Origin: Rubrivivax sp.
Lineage (GTDB): Bacteria > Pseudomonadota > Gammaproteobacteria > Burkholderiales > Burkholderiaceae_C
Length of the DNA stretch: 64,000 nt
Direction: 5' to 3'
Assembly: GCA_030681795.1 (NCBI GenBank)
Contig: JAUXRG010000114.1
Span: 49,697-113,696, forward strand
Both the position numbers and the translations under genes were made by a program. Below the pieces are notes generated by a model. It saw only the letters and a program-made list of their open reading frames with translations. It was not told the origin of the DNA and did no database searches. Each line of letters starts with the position of its first letter. Position 1 is the first letter of the stretch. Shown in pieces: positions 24,205 through 31,337 of the stretch.

Positions 24205-24234
24205 GGCGCCGCGCTTCATCGCGCGGCGCCTTTT
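24205..24234 (+). terminator. Rho-independent terminator after the PHP gene
   Basis: A perfect 10-bp GC stem (GGCGCCGCGC at 24205-24214 pairing with GCGCGGCGCC at 24221-24230), a 6-nt loop, then TTTT. It lies 25 bp after the PHP stop and 38 bp before the isomerase ATG, so it may attenuate rather than fully separate the two genes. Confidence 0.85.
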
Positions 24235-24272
24235 CCCTTGTCAGACCGACGGGCCACGGCCCCCACCCCTTC

Positions 24273-25136
24273 ATGTCCGCACAACTGCCCATTGAACCTT
24301 TGGACGGCCTCGGCCAGCACCGTTCCGGCCGGCGTGGCTGGCCTGCCTGGCTGCGCGAGCCGCTGTTGCATTTCGCGCTGCTGGGGGGCTTGCTGTTCGG
24401 CGTCGACCATGTGCTGCTCGGCCGCGCCGATGACCCGAACACGATCGTGATGGGCACCGATGTCGACCGCGAGGCGCGCCAGACTTTCAAGGCCACGCGC
24501 GGGCGCGACCCGAATGCCGAGGAACTGGCCGCGTTGCGCCAGATCTGGCTGGACAACGAGGTGCTCTACCGCCAAGGCCTGGCGCTGCAGGTGGACAAGG
24601 GCGACACCGCCATCCGCGAACGCGTGATCTTCAAGGCCCTGAGCGTGGTCGACTCCAACGTCCGGCGCCCGCCCATCGAAGAGCCGGTGCTGCGCGCCTG
24701 GTTCGAGAAGAACCGTGTCCGCTATGACGAGCCGATGCGCTACGACTTCCAGGAAGCCGTGCTCGCCGGCGAGAGCGACGAGAACGCCGTGCGCGCCTTC
24801 GTCGCCGCGTTGAACACCGGCACGCCGGGCGATGCCAAGGCCGGGCTGCGCGCGTTCAAGGGCCGGCCGCATGGCAACCTGGTGCAGAGCTACGGTGAAG
24901 AGTTTGCGAAGGGCCTCGAAGGGGCGACGCCCGGTGAGTGGCGCGCGCTCAGCACGCGCGAAGGCTGGCGGGCGATGCGCCTGGATGCCGTCATCGCCGC
25001 CCGTCCCGCCAGCTTCGAGGCGCTGCGCAGCGTGGTGCTGCAGGACTGGACCGACGCGGTGATGGCCGAGCAGCGCACCGCCGCCGTGCGCGCGCTGGCC
25101 GGCAAGTACCGCATCAGGCCGGGGGCGGCGTCGTGA
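24273..25136 (+). CDS. Membrane-anchored PpiC/parvulin-type peptidyl-prolyl isomerase
   Basis: A 287-aa protein with one hydrophobic anchor (LLHFALLGGLLFGVDHVLL, about residues 31-49) and a periplasmic region that resembles SurA/PpiC-type chaperones: a helical DREARQTFKATRGRDPNAEE segment, then a short parvulin-like domain ending LRSVVLQDWTDAVM. The canonical parvulin active-site residues are not obvious, so chaperone rather than isomerase activity is possible. Its stop overlaps the start of the HupE-type gene (GTGA), so the two are co-translated. It probably folds or escorts the exported products of this block. Confidence 0.75.
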   Translation: MSAQLPIEPLDGLGQHRSGRRGWPAWLREPLLHFALLGGLLFGVDHVLLGRADDPNTIVMGTDVDREARQTFKATRGRDPNAEELAALRQIWLDNEVLYRQGLALQVDKGDTAIRERVIFKALSVVDSNVRRPPIEEPVLRAWFEKNRVRYDEPMRYDFQEAVLAGESDENAVRAFVAALNTGTPGDAKAGLRAFKGRPHGNLVQSYGEEFAKGLEGATPGEWRALSTREGWRAMRLDAVIAARPASFEALRSVVLQDWTDAVMAEQRTAAVRALAGKYRIRPGAAS

Positions 25137-26083
25137 AACTCTGGACCGCTGTGCTGCTGCTGGCGTCGCTGCTGCCGATGGGCCCCGGCGCCCAGGCGCA
25201 CGAGATGAGCATGGCCGAGATGCAGGTGCGCGAAATGGCGCGTGGCGAGTTCCTCTGGCAATGGTCGGCCGGCGAGAAAGTCCATCCCAGTGAGGAACTG
25301 CGGCCGGTGTGGCCCGAGGGCTGTCGCGCCGAATCGAACGTGCTGCGTTGCGGCGAGGCCGGCCTCAGCGGCCGGCTGGCGATGGAAGGTGTGGGCAAGG
25401 GTTTCTCGGCGGCCATGGTGAAGGTGTTCTGGCTGGATGGCCAGTCCCGCGTCTACACCCTCACCGCTGGACAGCCGCAGGTGCAGCTCTACGGCGCCGC
25501 GGACGACCGACGCGGCATGGGCGAGATCGCCTGGGCCTACACCGTGCTGGGCGTGGAACACATCCTCAGCGGCTACGACCACCTGCTGTTCGTCATCGGG
25601 CTGCTCTTCCTCGTCGGCTTCCGCCGCCAGCTGGTGTGGACCATCAGCGCCTTCACCCTGGCGCACAGCCTCACGCTGGCCAGTGCCGCGCTGGGTTGGT
25701 TGACGCTGCGGTCGGCGCCGGTGGAAGCCTGCATCGCGCTGTCCATCGTGCTGGTGGCGCACGAGGCGCTCGATCCGCGCCCGACCCTGTCGCGCCGGCT
25801 CCCCGCGCTGGTGGCTTTCATCTTCGGCCTGGTGCACGGACTGGGGTTCGCTGGCGTGCTGCAGGAGATCGGGCTGCCACCGCAGCACCTGGTGACCGCG
25901 CTGCTGACCTTCAACCTCGGCGTCGAGGTCGGGCAGCTGCTCACGGTGGGCGCGGCGTGGGGTCTGGTGCAATTGCTTCGACGCCAGGAGTGGGCGCCGC
26001 GCCTGACAACCCCTGCGCTGTACGCCATCGGCGCGGTGGCGGCCTACTGGTCCTGGACCCGGGTGGCCGCCATCGTGGCTTGA
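25133..26083 (+). CDS. HupE/UreJ-type membrane protein
   Basis: A 316-aa protein starting at GTG 25133, within the isomerase stop codon. It has a signal peptide (LLLASLLPMGPGAQAHE), a periplasmic domain of about 120 residues, then six or so membrane helices of the HupE/UreJ_2 family. The family block GVEHILSGYDHLLFVIGLLF and later FGLVHGLGFAGVL carry conserved His/Asp typical of metal permeases. Family members are linked to nickel or cobalt uptake, but this longer form with an N-terminal periplasmic domain has no proven substrate. A metal supply role for the PHP enzyme is inference. Confidence 0.8.
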   Translation: MKLWTAVLLLASLLPMGPGAQAHEMSMAEMQVREMARGEFLWQWSAGEKVHPSEELRPVWPEGCRAESNVLRCGEAGLSGRLAMEGVGKGFSAAMVKVFWLDGQSRVYTLTAGQPQVQLYGAADDRRGMGEIAWAYTVLGVEHILSGYDHLLFVIGLLFLVGFRRQLVWTISAFTLAHSLTLASAALGWLTLRSAPVEACIALSIVLVAHEALDPRPTLSRRLPALVAFIFGLVHGLGFAGVLQEIGLPPQHLVTALLTFNLGVEVGQLLTVGAAWGLVQLLRRQEWAPRLTTPALYAIGAVAAYWSWTRVAAIVA

Positions 26084-26137
26084 TCGACCGTCGGGCGCAG
26101 GGCCCGCGCGCTGCGGGCCCTGTCGAAGCGCGGGCCG

Positions 26138-26787
26138 TCAGTCGTCGCCGCCGTCGAGCTTGTCGGGGGCCAGCGCCGGCGCATTCGGCCGCGGGTTGGT
26201 CGGCGCCGCCGGCTGCAGGCGGATGATGCCCGCCTGGGTCTCGAAGGCCGCCGCCATCGTCTCGTTGTTGCTCGGGCTGAGCACGGTGTCGACGAACCAC
26301 CATTCCGCCACGGCCCGCTGCGGCGTCACGTCCAGCAGCATGTAGCCGCGCTGGTGCAGGTTGATGAACTTGTGATGACGTCGTAGACCCGGTTGCGCGC
26401 GGGCTGGTAGCCGTCCCACTGGTCCGAATTCAGGAAGAGGCCGCCACCCTGCGCGTTCGGCAGCCCGTAGCCCGGCACCTTCAACTGCGCAAACATCACG
26501 CCCTGACCGAGGAACTTCCACTTCGCAGGGCTGTTGCGCAGGCGCTCGAAGAGCCAGGCCTCCTGCTCGGCGCCAAGTAACTGGCGCGCGGGGTCGGTGT
26601 AGGCGCCAGTCTGCGCGAATGCCGCACCGAAGGGCGTGGCGATGCTGCCGTCGATCTGCTGTGACCGGCCGCTCAGGCGCTCTTCCAGCATGATCAGGTC
26701 CACGAGGTCGCCGTAGGCATGGGCGCGGTTGTTCTTGCGTGGGTTGCGGCGGTCGAGTTCGCGCACCGGCATCCACTCGGAGGATAG
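26138..26787 (-). pseudogene. Broken PhoD-like alkaline phosphatase gene
   Basis: Two segments in different frames recall the C-terminal half of a PhoD-type phosphatase. The first (26787 to about 26376) reads EWMPVRELDRRNPRKNNRAHAYGD and later SDQWDGYQPARNRVYDV. The second (about 26371-26138) reads KFINLHQRGYMLLDV then AVAEWWFVDTV. The intervening 80-100 residues expected in PhoD, including the GDIH-type motif, are missing at the frame change near 26375. The N-terminal half is cut off at 26787, where mobile-element debris begins. It is not functional as a phosphatase. Confidence 0.75.
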
Positions 26788-27040
26788 GTCGTTCAGAGGC
26801 CCTTTTCCGTGGCGATAGGGTGGCCAGGTCCGTGAGTCGGGGCTTGGATTGCAGTCTTTGTGGGCGACGGTGGCCCGGCGAGCGCCGATGAGCCCCGCTG
26901 TACGCGCCCATCAGAGGGCTTGTTCACGGGTTTATCCCGACGAGTTGGCCTCTTTGCCTCGGTCCTGAAAGGCCCGGGCGCAGCCGATCCCCGCGGCCCC
27001 TGGCGCTGGGCCGAGTGGACTGTCAAGGCTTTGGCGCTCT
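26788..27040. other. Non-coding debris next to the PhoD remnant
   Basis: No gene is supported here. The sequence lies between the truncated phoD-like gene and the C-terminal fragment of an IS91-type transposase, and is probably terminal DNA of that element. I see no clean inverted repeat or target duplication. Confidence 0.4.
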
Positions 27041-27145
27041 CAGGCGGCGTGCATCTGAGCCTGCTCACGGGCTGGGACCCGCGGCGCAGCGCGGGCCTGC
27101 AGACCCAGGTGCGTGAGGATCTTCTCGATGACTGGCTGCTCCAGG
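27041..27145 (-). pseudogene. C-terminal fragment of an IS91-family transposase
   Basis: The minus strand encodes LEQPVIEKILTHLGLQARA followed by a Pro/Arg-rich tail and a stop at 27040-27042. This is the typical end of Y2 (IS91/IS801-type) transposases. The fragment is cut exactly where the IS66-type left end begins (27146), so an IS66 element probably inserted into the IS91-type gene. Confidence 0.65.
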
Positions 27146-27612
27146 GTAAGCGTTCCGGCAACCCATCTTTCGTCAAGGCGATGAAGCTGCGAACCTTGTG
27201 TCTCGGCAATCAACGAGCGAGACGATGTGAGGATGGATCGACAGCAAATGGAGCGCTGCCTGGAACGGGTGGCGGCATACCGGGCCTCGGGGCAGACGGC
27301 GAAGGCATGGGCCGAGGCGAACGACGTTCCGATGCGCTCGATCGCGAGCTGGTGCGCGCTTTCGCGCCGCTGGCGAGCCAAGCTTGGCGGCGTCAGCGCC
27401 GAGCCGTTGGCAGCAGCCAGGTCGAGCGGTTTCGTGGCGGCGCGCGTGGCGCCCAGCGCCGCGTCGGCATCGGTACGCGTCGAGCTCAACGCGGGGGCTG
27501 CGCGGCTGGAACTGTATTGGCCGCTGGCTCACACGCGCGAGCTCGCCGCGCTGCTGCGGGAGCTCGGCCGATGATTCGGATCGACGTGATCTGGCTGGCA
27601 CTTGGCGCAGCG
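27146..27612 (+). mobile_element. Truncated IS66-family element (left end, tnpA, start of tnpB)
   Basis: The left end GTAAGCGTTCCGGCA matches the GTAAGCG that opens IS66-family inverted repeats. An intact tnpA follows (27227-27574), then the first 14 or so codons of tnpB (MIRIDVIWLALGAA at 27571-27612, ATGA-coupled). The rest of tnpB and all of tnpC are missing. It sits between two fragments of an IS91-type transposase. Confidence 0.75.
27227..27574 (+). CDS. tnpA: IS66 accessory protein TnpA
   Basis: A 115-aa helix-turn-helix-like protein of the IS66 TnpA family: MDRQQMERCLERVAAYRASG at the N-terminus, then SIASWCALSRRWRAK. It starts at GTG 27227 or ATG 27233; the stop overlaps the ATG of the truncated tnpB. 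With tnpB and tnpC gone it cannot support transposition in cis. Confidence 0.75.
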   Translation: MRMDRQQMERCLERVAAYRASGQTAKAWAEANDVPMRSIASWCALSRRWRAKLGGVSAEPLAAARSSGFVAARVAPSAASASVRVELNAGAARLELYWPLAHTRELAALLRELGR

Positions 27613-27730
27613 GAGTGGGCGACCGCATGTCCCAAATGAGCACCCACTGGCGCACCGGCACGTGGGGGAAGACGTGGTCTACCAGGTGGGCCGCCGTCTG
27701 CGCCATGCGCCGGTGCGCCATCCGGCGCCC
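27613..27730 (-). pseudogene. Zinc-binding-domain fragment of an IS91-family transposase
   Basis: On the minus strand the sequence RRMAQTAAHLVDHVFPHVPV followed by RQWVL is a hallmark of the N-terminal part of IS91-type transposases. It is in the same orientation as the C-terminal fragment at 27041-27145 but separated from it by the IS66 remnant, with the central catalytic part deleted. Confidence 0.7.
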
Positions 27731-27970
27731 GGTGGGGCTGCTGCACCGTGCCTTGCACGTGTTGCTCGTGTCGAGACTGTGGTGCTTCACGGTCTCAGAC
27801 CGAGCGGCGCGCCGCCATGGCCCTTGGTGGCGCCTGCTTCCTGGCGCCCACCTCAGGGTGTCAACGATGTCTTGGGTCGCCCGCTGCAGATGCAACCCGT
27901 AGATCCGGGCGCCTCGGCCGGACGGTCAGGAGCAGCCGCAATTGGAACTTCTGGAACTTCCTATCCTCAG
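27731..27970. other. Non-coding stretch before the kinase fragment
   Basis: No supported gene. On the minus strand a degenerate continuation of the IS91-type N-terminus is possible. The right edge is a sharp junction at 27970/27971, where homology to the pyruvate kinase gene begins, just after two GGAACTTC-type repeats (about 27942-27960). Confidence 0.4.
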
Positions 27971-28117
27971 CACCTGCCCGAGATGCTCATGGCGGCCCTG
28001 GCGAGCCCGGCCACGGGCGTCATGATCGCGCGCGGCGACCTGGCGGTGGAGGTCGGCTACGAGCGACTGGCGGAGGTCCAGGAAGAAACCCTCTGGGCGT
28101 GCGAGGCCGCGCACGTG
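27971..28117 (+). pseudogene. Internal fragment of the pyruvate-kinase-like gene
   Basis: 147 nt align without gaps to 16569-16715 of the intact kinase gene, with 10 differences. Eight are synonymous third-position changes and two change Ile (to Val and to Thr). The pattern shows that this copy evolved in a functional gene, probably in a related lineage, before being stranded here. It is joined directly to the 3' end of phnE through the near-repeat GTGCCCGTCA/GTGCGCGTCA. Confidence 0.9.
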
Positions 28118-28121
28118 CGCG

Positions 28122-28937
28122 TCAGACGATGTGCTTGCGCAATTGCGCCGATACCAGGTCGATGGCCGATACCGCGACCACCAGCATCAGCAGCACGGCA
28201 GCGGTCTGCCCGTACTGGAAGCCGCGGATCACGTCCCACAACACCATGCCGATGCCGCCGGCACCCACCATGCCCACCACCGAGGCCGAGCGCACGTTGG
28301 ACTCGAAGCGATAGAGGGCGTACGACACCCACAGCGGCATGACCTGCGGCAGTACGCCGAAGACGATTTCCTGCAAGGGCGAGGCGCCGGTGGCGCGTAT
28401 GCCTTCCACGGGCTGCGGGTCGATCGCCTCGACCGCTTCGGAGAACAGCTTGGCGAGCACACCCGTGGTGTGCACCCACAGGGCGAGAACACCCGAAAAG
28501 GGCCCCAGCCCCACGGCCACCACGAAGAGCAGCGCAAAGACCATCTCGTTGATCGAGCGGCAGGCGTCGAGCCCCCTGCGCACCGGCTGGTGCACCCACC
28601 AGGGCGTGATATTGGCGGCAGCCAGCAGCGACAGGGGCACGGCGCAGACGATCGCCAGCGCCGTACCCCAGAGCGCGATCTGCAGCGTGACGGCCATCTC
28701 GGCCAGGTAGTGGCGCCATTCGCCGAACTCCGGCGGAAAGAAGCCGCGCGCATATTCGGCCATGTTGCCGGCATCGCGCAGCAGGTCCAGCGGGCGCATG
28801 TCCGCGCCGCGCCAGCTGGCGGCCAGCAATGCCGCCAGGCAGCCCCAGGCGAGCAGCGTGCCCACCGGGGTGCGCGGCGGCGTGGGGGCCTCCCGCCGTG
28901 GCGTGGCGACGAGCGCCGGCGCGCCGTTCATGACCAC
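28122..28937 (-). CDS. phnE: Phosphonate ABC transporter permease PhnE
   Basis: A 271-aa inner-membrane permease with about six helices. The ABC permease EAA loop is visible as [20 protein letters not shown], and [19 protein letters not shown] is the conserved PhnE block. The start is GTG 28937 (ATG 28931 possible), 4 bp after the phnD stop. It is the last gene of phnCDE and converges on the kinase fragment. Its 3' end is duplicated at 17008-17085. Confidence 0.95.
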   Translation of the reverse strand: MVMNGAPALVATPRREAPTPPRTPVGTLLAWGCLAALLAASWRGADMRPLDLLRDAGNMAEYARGFFPPEFGEWRHYLAEMAVTLQIALWGTALAIVCAVPLSLLAAANITPWWVHQPVRRGLDACRSINEMVFALLFVVAVGLGPFSGVLALWVHTTGVLAKLFSEAVEAIDPQPVEGIRATGASPLQEIVFGVLPQVMPLWVSYALYRFESNVRSASVVGMVGAGGIGMVLWDVIRGFQYGQTAAVLLMLVVAVSAIDLVSAQLRKHIV

Positions 28938-28941
28938 GCGC

Positions 28942-29913
28942 TCAGTTCGAGGCGATCTGCCGGCCCAGCTCGGCCAGGCGGGTATCGATATCCTTGAGCT
29001 TGCGCGCGCGCTCGTCGGCGGTCAGGGTGCTGTCGGCCTCGATGCGGCTGCGCTCACGCGCCAGCTCGATCTGCCGCACGGGCACCAGTTGCAGGTTGTT
29101 CGAGGCCTTGAAGGCGCTGTAGCCCAGTTTCTGCAGGATCTGCTGCTCGCGCGCGTCGCGGCCATAGCCGAGGATGAAGTCGCGCACCAGCTTCTTCGTG
29201 GGCTCGTCCAGGTCCCGACGCCAGACCATGGGGTCGCTGGCGATCAGCGGCGAGCGCCAGATCTCGCGCACCTGCGCGGCCTTTTCGGGGTGCGTGTGGA
29301 GCAGCCGGTCGATGGCCTCGGTGTTATTGGTGGCCACGTCCAATTGCTTGCCGGCCACGGCCAGCAGATTCGTCTCGTGGTTGGCGCGCACGGTGCGCTT
29401 GAAATCCTTCAGCGGGTCGACCTGGTTCATGCCGAAGGCGTACAGCCCGGGCACGGCCGTGCCGCTGGTGGAGTTGGGGTCGCCGAAGCCCAGCGTCAGG
29501 CTGGCGCGCGCCTTCAGCACATCGGCCAGGTTCTTCAGCGGGCTGTCCCGGTGCACGACGAGCAGCGAGTAGTAGCCCTCGGTGCCGTCCTTGCCGACGA
29601 TCTTGGCGAAAACCTCGGCCGAGGCGCGGTCCACCGCCTCGATGCCGGATTTGTTGCCCATCCAGGCCACCTGCACCTTGTTGAAGCGCATGCCTTCGAT
29701 GATGCCGGCGTAGTCGGTGGCGAAGAATGCGTTGATCTTCAGACCGGTGACCTTGTGCATGTCGTCCAGCAGCGGCTGCCAGGCCGATTTGAGATTGCTG
29801 GAAGCCTCGGTGGAAATGATGCCGAAACCGATTTCACGGCTCTGGGCCTGGGCAGCACCGAGCCAGAGGGTGGCCGTGGTGGCGACGATGGAGAGCAGGG
29901 CACGACGATCCAT
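28942..29913 (-). CDS. phnD: Phosphonate-binding periplasmic protein PhnD
   Basis: A 323-aa substrate-binding protein with a signal peptide ([19 protein letters not shown]). The mature part follows Phn[34 protein letters not shown] and [18 protein letters not shown], which form the phosphonate pocket. It delivers phosphonates to PhnCE. ATG 29913 is preceded by AAGGAAACACC. The C-terminal 50 residues are a charged helix. phnC ends 37 bp upstream. Confidence 0.95.
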   Translation of the reverse strand: MDRRALLSIVATTATLWLGAAQAQSREIGFGIISTEASSNLKSAWQPLLDDMHKVTGLKINAFFATDYAGIIEGMRFNKVQVAWMGNKSGIEAVDRASAEVFAKIVGKDGTEGYYSLLVVHRDSPLKNLADVLKARASLTLGFGDPNSTSGTAVPGLYAFGMNQVDPLKDFKRTVRANHETNLLAVAGKQLDVATNNTEAIDRLLHTHPEKAAQVREIWRSPLIASDPMVWRRDLDEPTKKLVRDFILGYGRDAREQQILQKLGYSAFKASNNLQLVPVRQIELARERSRIEADSTLTADERARKLKDIDTRLAELGRQIASN

Positions 29914-29950
29914 GGTGTTTCCTTGTAGCGTAGGGGTCACGAAGAACGGG

Positions 29951-30781
29951 TCAGGCCGCTTGCAGGGCCGGGACAGGGCTGCGGTGCTCGGGCGCCGCGG
30001 CGGGGGTCGGCGCATCGAGTTGTTCGCCGCCATAGAGCTGGGTCAGGCGCGCCGGCGTGAGGGCCGACGACGGGCCGTCGAAGACGATCTGCCCATCACG
30101 CAGGGCGATGGTGCGTGGGCAGTGGCGCAAGGCGTGCTCCACCTGGTGCAAGGAGACCAGCACAGTGACGCCGCGCGTGCGATTGAGCTGCTCCAGCAGC
30201 TCCATCACGCGGCGGCTGGATTCGGGGTCGAGCGAGGCGATGGGCTCGTCCGCGAGCAGGATTTCGGCCCCCTGGACCAGCGCGCGCGCGATGGCGGCGC
30301 GCTGCTGCTGGCCGCCGGACAGCGTGGAGGCGCGCTGCCAGGCGCAGCGTTCCATGCCCACGTCGCACAGGGCCGCGTACGCGCGTTGCGATTCCGCGCC
30401 CGGGAAGCGCCGCAACAGGCCGCGCCAAGGCGCAATGCGGTGCAGCGCGCCGGCCAGCACATTGGTCATCACCGGCAGGCGGTCCACCAGGTTGAACTGC
30501 TGGAAGATGGTGGCGATGCGCGCGCGCTGCTCGCGCACATCGGCGGCCAATTGGCCGCCGGCCTGCAGCGTGCGGCCCAGCACCGTGACCACCGACGGCG
30601 TGCCGGCGTCGGCGCGGTGCAGGCCATTGATGTGGCGCATCAGCGTCGATTTGCCCGAGCCCGAGGCGCCGAGCAGGGCCACCATCTCGCCGCGCTGCAC
30701 GCGCAGCGAAACCCCCTTGAGCGCGGCGGCGGCGCCGAAGGTCTTGGTGAGCCGGCTGATCTCGATGACGGTATCGCTCAT
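29951..30781 (-). CDS. phnC: Phosphonate ABC transporter ATPase PhnC
   Basis: A 276-aa ATP-binding subunit of the PhnCDE importer: Walker A GASGSGKST, Q-loop IFQQFNLVDRLPV, signature LSGGQQQR, and Walker B leading to ADEPIASLDP. The ATG at 30781 is preceded by a GGGGGAA Shine-Dalgarno held in the 3' arm of a long hairpin (30783-30822). A three-repeat Pho box lies 55-83 bp upstream. Confidence 0.95.
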   Translation of the reverse strand: MSDTVIEISRLTKTFGAAAALKGVSLRVQRGEMVALLGASGSGKSTLMRHINGLHRADAGTPSVVTVLGRTLQAGGQLAADVREQRARIATIFQQFNLVDRLPVMTNVLAGALHRIAPWRGLLRRFPGAESQRAYAALCDVGMERCAWQRASTLSGGQQQRAAIARALVQGAEILLADEPIASLDPESSRRVMELLEQLNRTRGVTVLVSLHQVEHALRHCPRTIALRDGQIVFDGPSSALTPARLTQLYGGEQLDAPTPAAAPEHRSPVPALQAA

Positions 30782-30782
30782 G

Positions 30783-30822
30783 GATTCCCCCGCACCACGA
30801 TGTCGTGGACTTCGGGGGAATC
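30783..30822 (-). promoter_or_regulatory. Leader hairpin sequestering the phnC ribosome binding site
   Basis: GATTCCCCCG (30783-30792) and CGGGGGAATC (30813-30822) pair over 10 bp, and inside them CCACGA/TCGTGG (30795-30800 and 30803-30808) form an inner stem. In the mRNA the GGGGGAA Shine-Dalgarno, 5 nt before the AUG, is fully inside the outer stem. The element starts right after the predicted -10 and covers the whole leader. Confidence 0.65.
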
Positions 30823-30835
30823 ATCCGGGCGCGCC

Positions 30836-30864
30836 GTGACGCGGCGGTGACGTGCGGGTGACAG
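30836..30864 (-). promoter_or_regulatory. Three-repeat Pho box of phnCDE
   Basis: On the minus strand CTGTCAC (30864-30858), ACGTCAC (30853-30847) and GCGTCAC (30842-30836) are spaced exactly 11 bp, all with the GTCAC core. GATGAT follows 10 nt downstream as a -10 (four matches to TATAAT). It lies just beyond the napB stop and is the clearest Pho box in the window. Confidence 0.75.
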
Positions 30865-30893
30865 TTCACCCGCCGGTCACGCCCCAGGCGGGG

Positions 30894-31337
30894 TCAGTTC
30901 GAGGTGTTGCGCACCAGCGGCTGCACGCCGGCCTGCGGCGCATGGCAGAACAGGCAGTTGTATTGCCTGCCCAACAGAACCATGGACCCACCCGCACCGG
31001 CCGCGTAGTGGCTGGCTGGAGCCGGCCGCGGCTTGCCTGCGGCCACCGGCGTGCCGATGCGGCCGGGCTTGTCGTGGCACTCGAGGCATTCGTTGTTCTT
31101 CACCGTGAGGGGCAGGTACTCGTCCACCGTGTGGCTGATCATGGGCGGCATGCCCGAGCCGGGCAAGGGCGGAATGGTCTTGGCCGCCTCGGGGCCTTCG
31201 AAGCCGAAGGGCGTGGGCGTGACGACGTCGAAGACGCTGGTCTTGCTCAGACCGACCTGCCGGTCCTCGATGGCCACGGCAGCACAGCCGGCCAGGGCGG
31301 TCAGGACCACGGCATAGACGATGGCGGGACGCTTCAT
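30894..31337 (-). CDS. napB: Periplasmic nitrate reductase small subunit NapB (dihaem cytochrome c)
   Basis: A 147-aa exported cytochrome. The N-terminus (IVYAVVLTALAGCAAVA) is a signal peptide with a possible lipobox. The two haem sites are NECLECHDKP and YNCLFCHAPQ (CxxCH), with distal His residues in ISHTVDEYLPL and ASHYAAG. It passes electrons to NapA. The ATG overlaps the napH stop (ATGA). It is the last nap gene and is followed by the phnC Pho box. Confidence 0.95.
   Translation of the reverse strand: MKRPAIVYAVVLTALAGCAAVAIEDRQVGLSKTSVFDVVTPTPFGFEGPEAAKTIPPLPGSGMPPMISHTVDEYLPLTVKNNECLECHDKPGRIGTPVAAGKPRPAPASHYAAGAGGSMVLLGRQYNCLFCHAPQAGVQPLVRNTSN

Noticed and set aside
30869..30892. 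CCCGCC/GGCGGG stem after napB as a nap terminator
   Set aside because: Only six pairs with a 12-nt loop and no U tract; it could equally be part of the phnC promoter.
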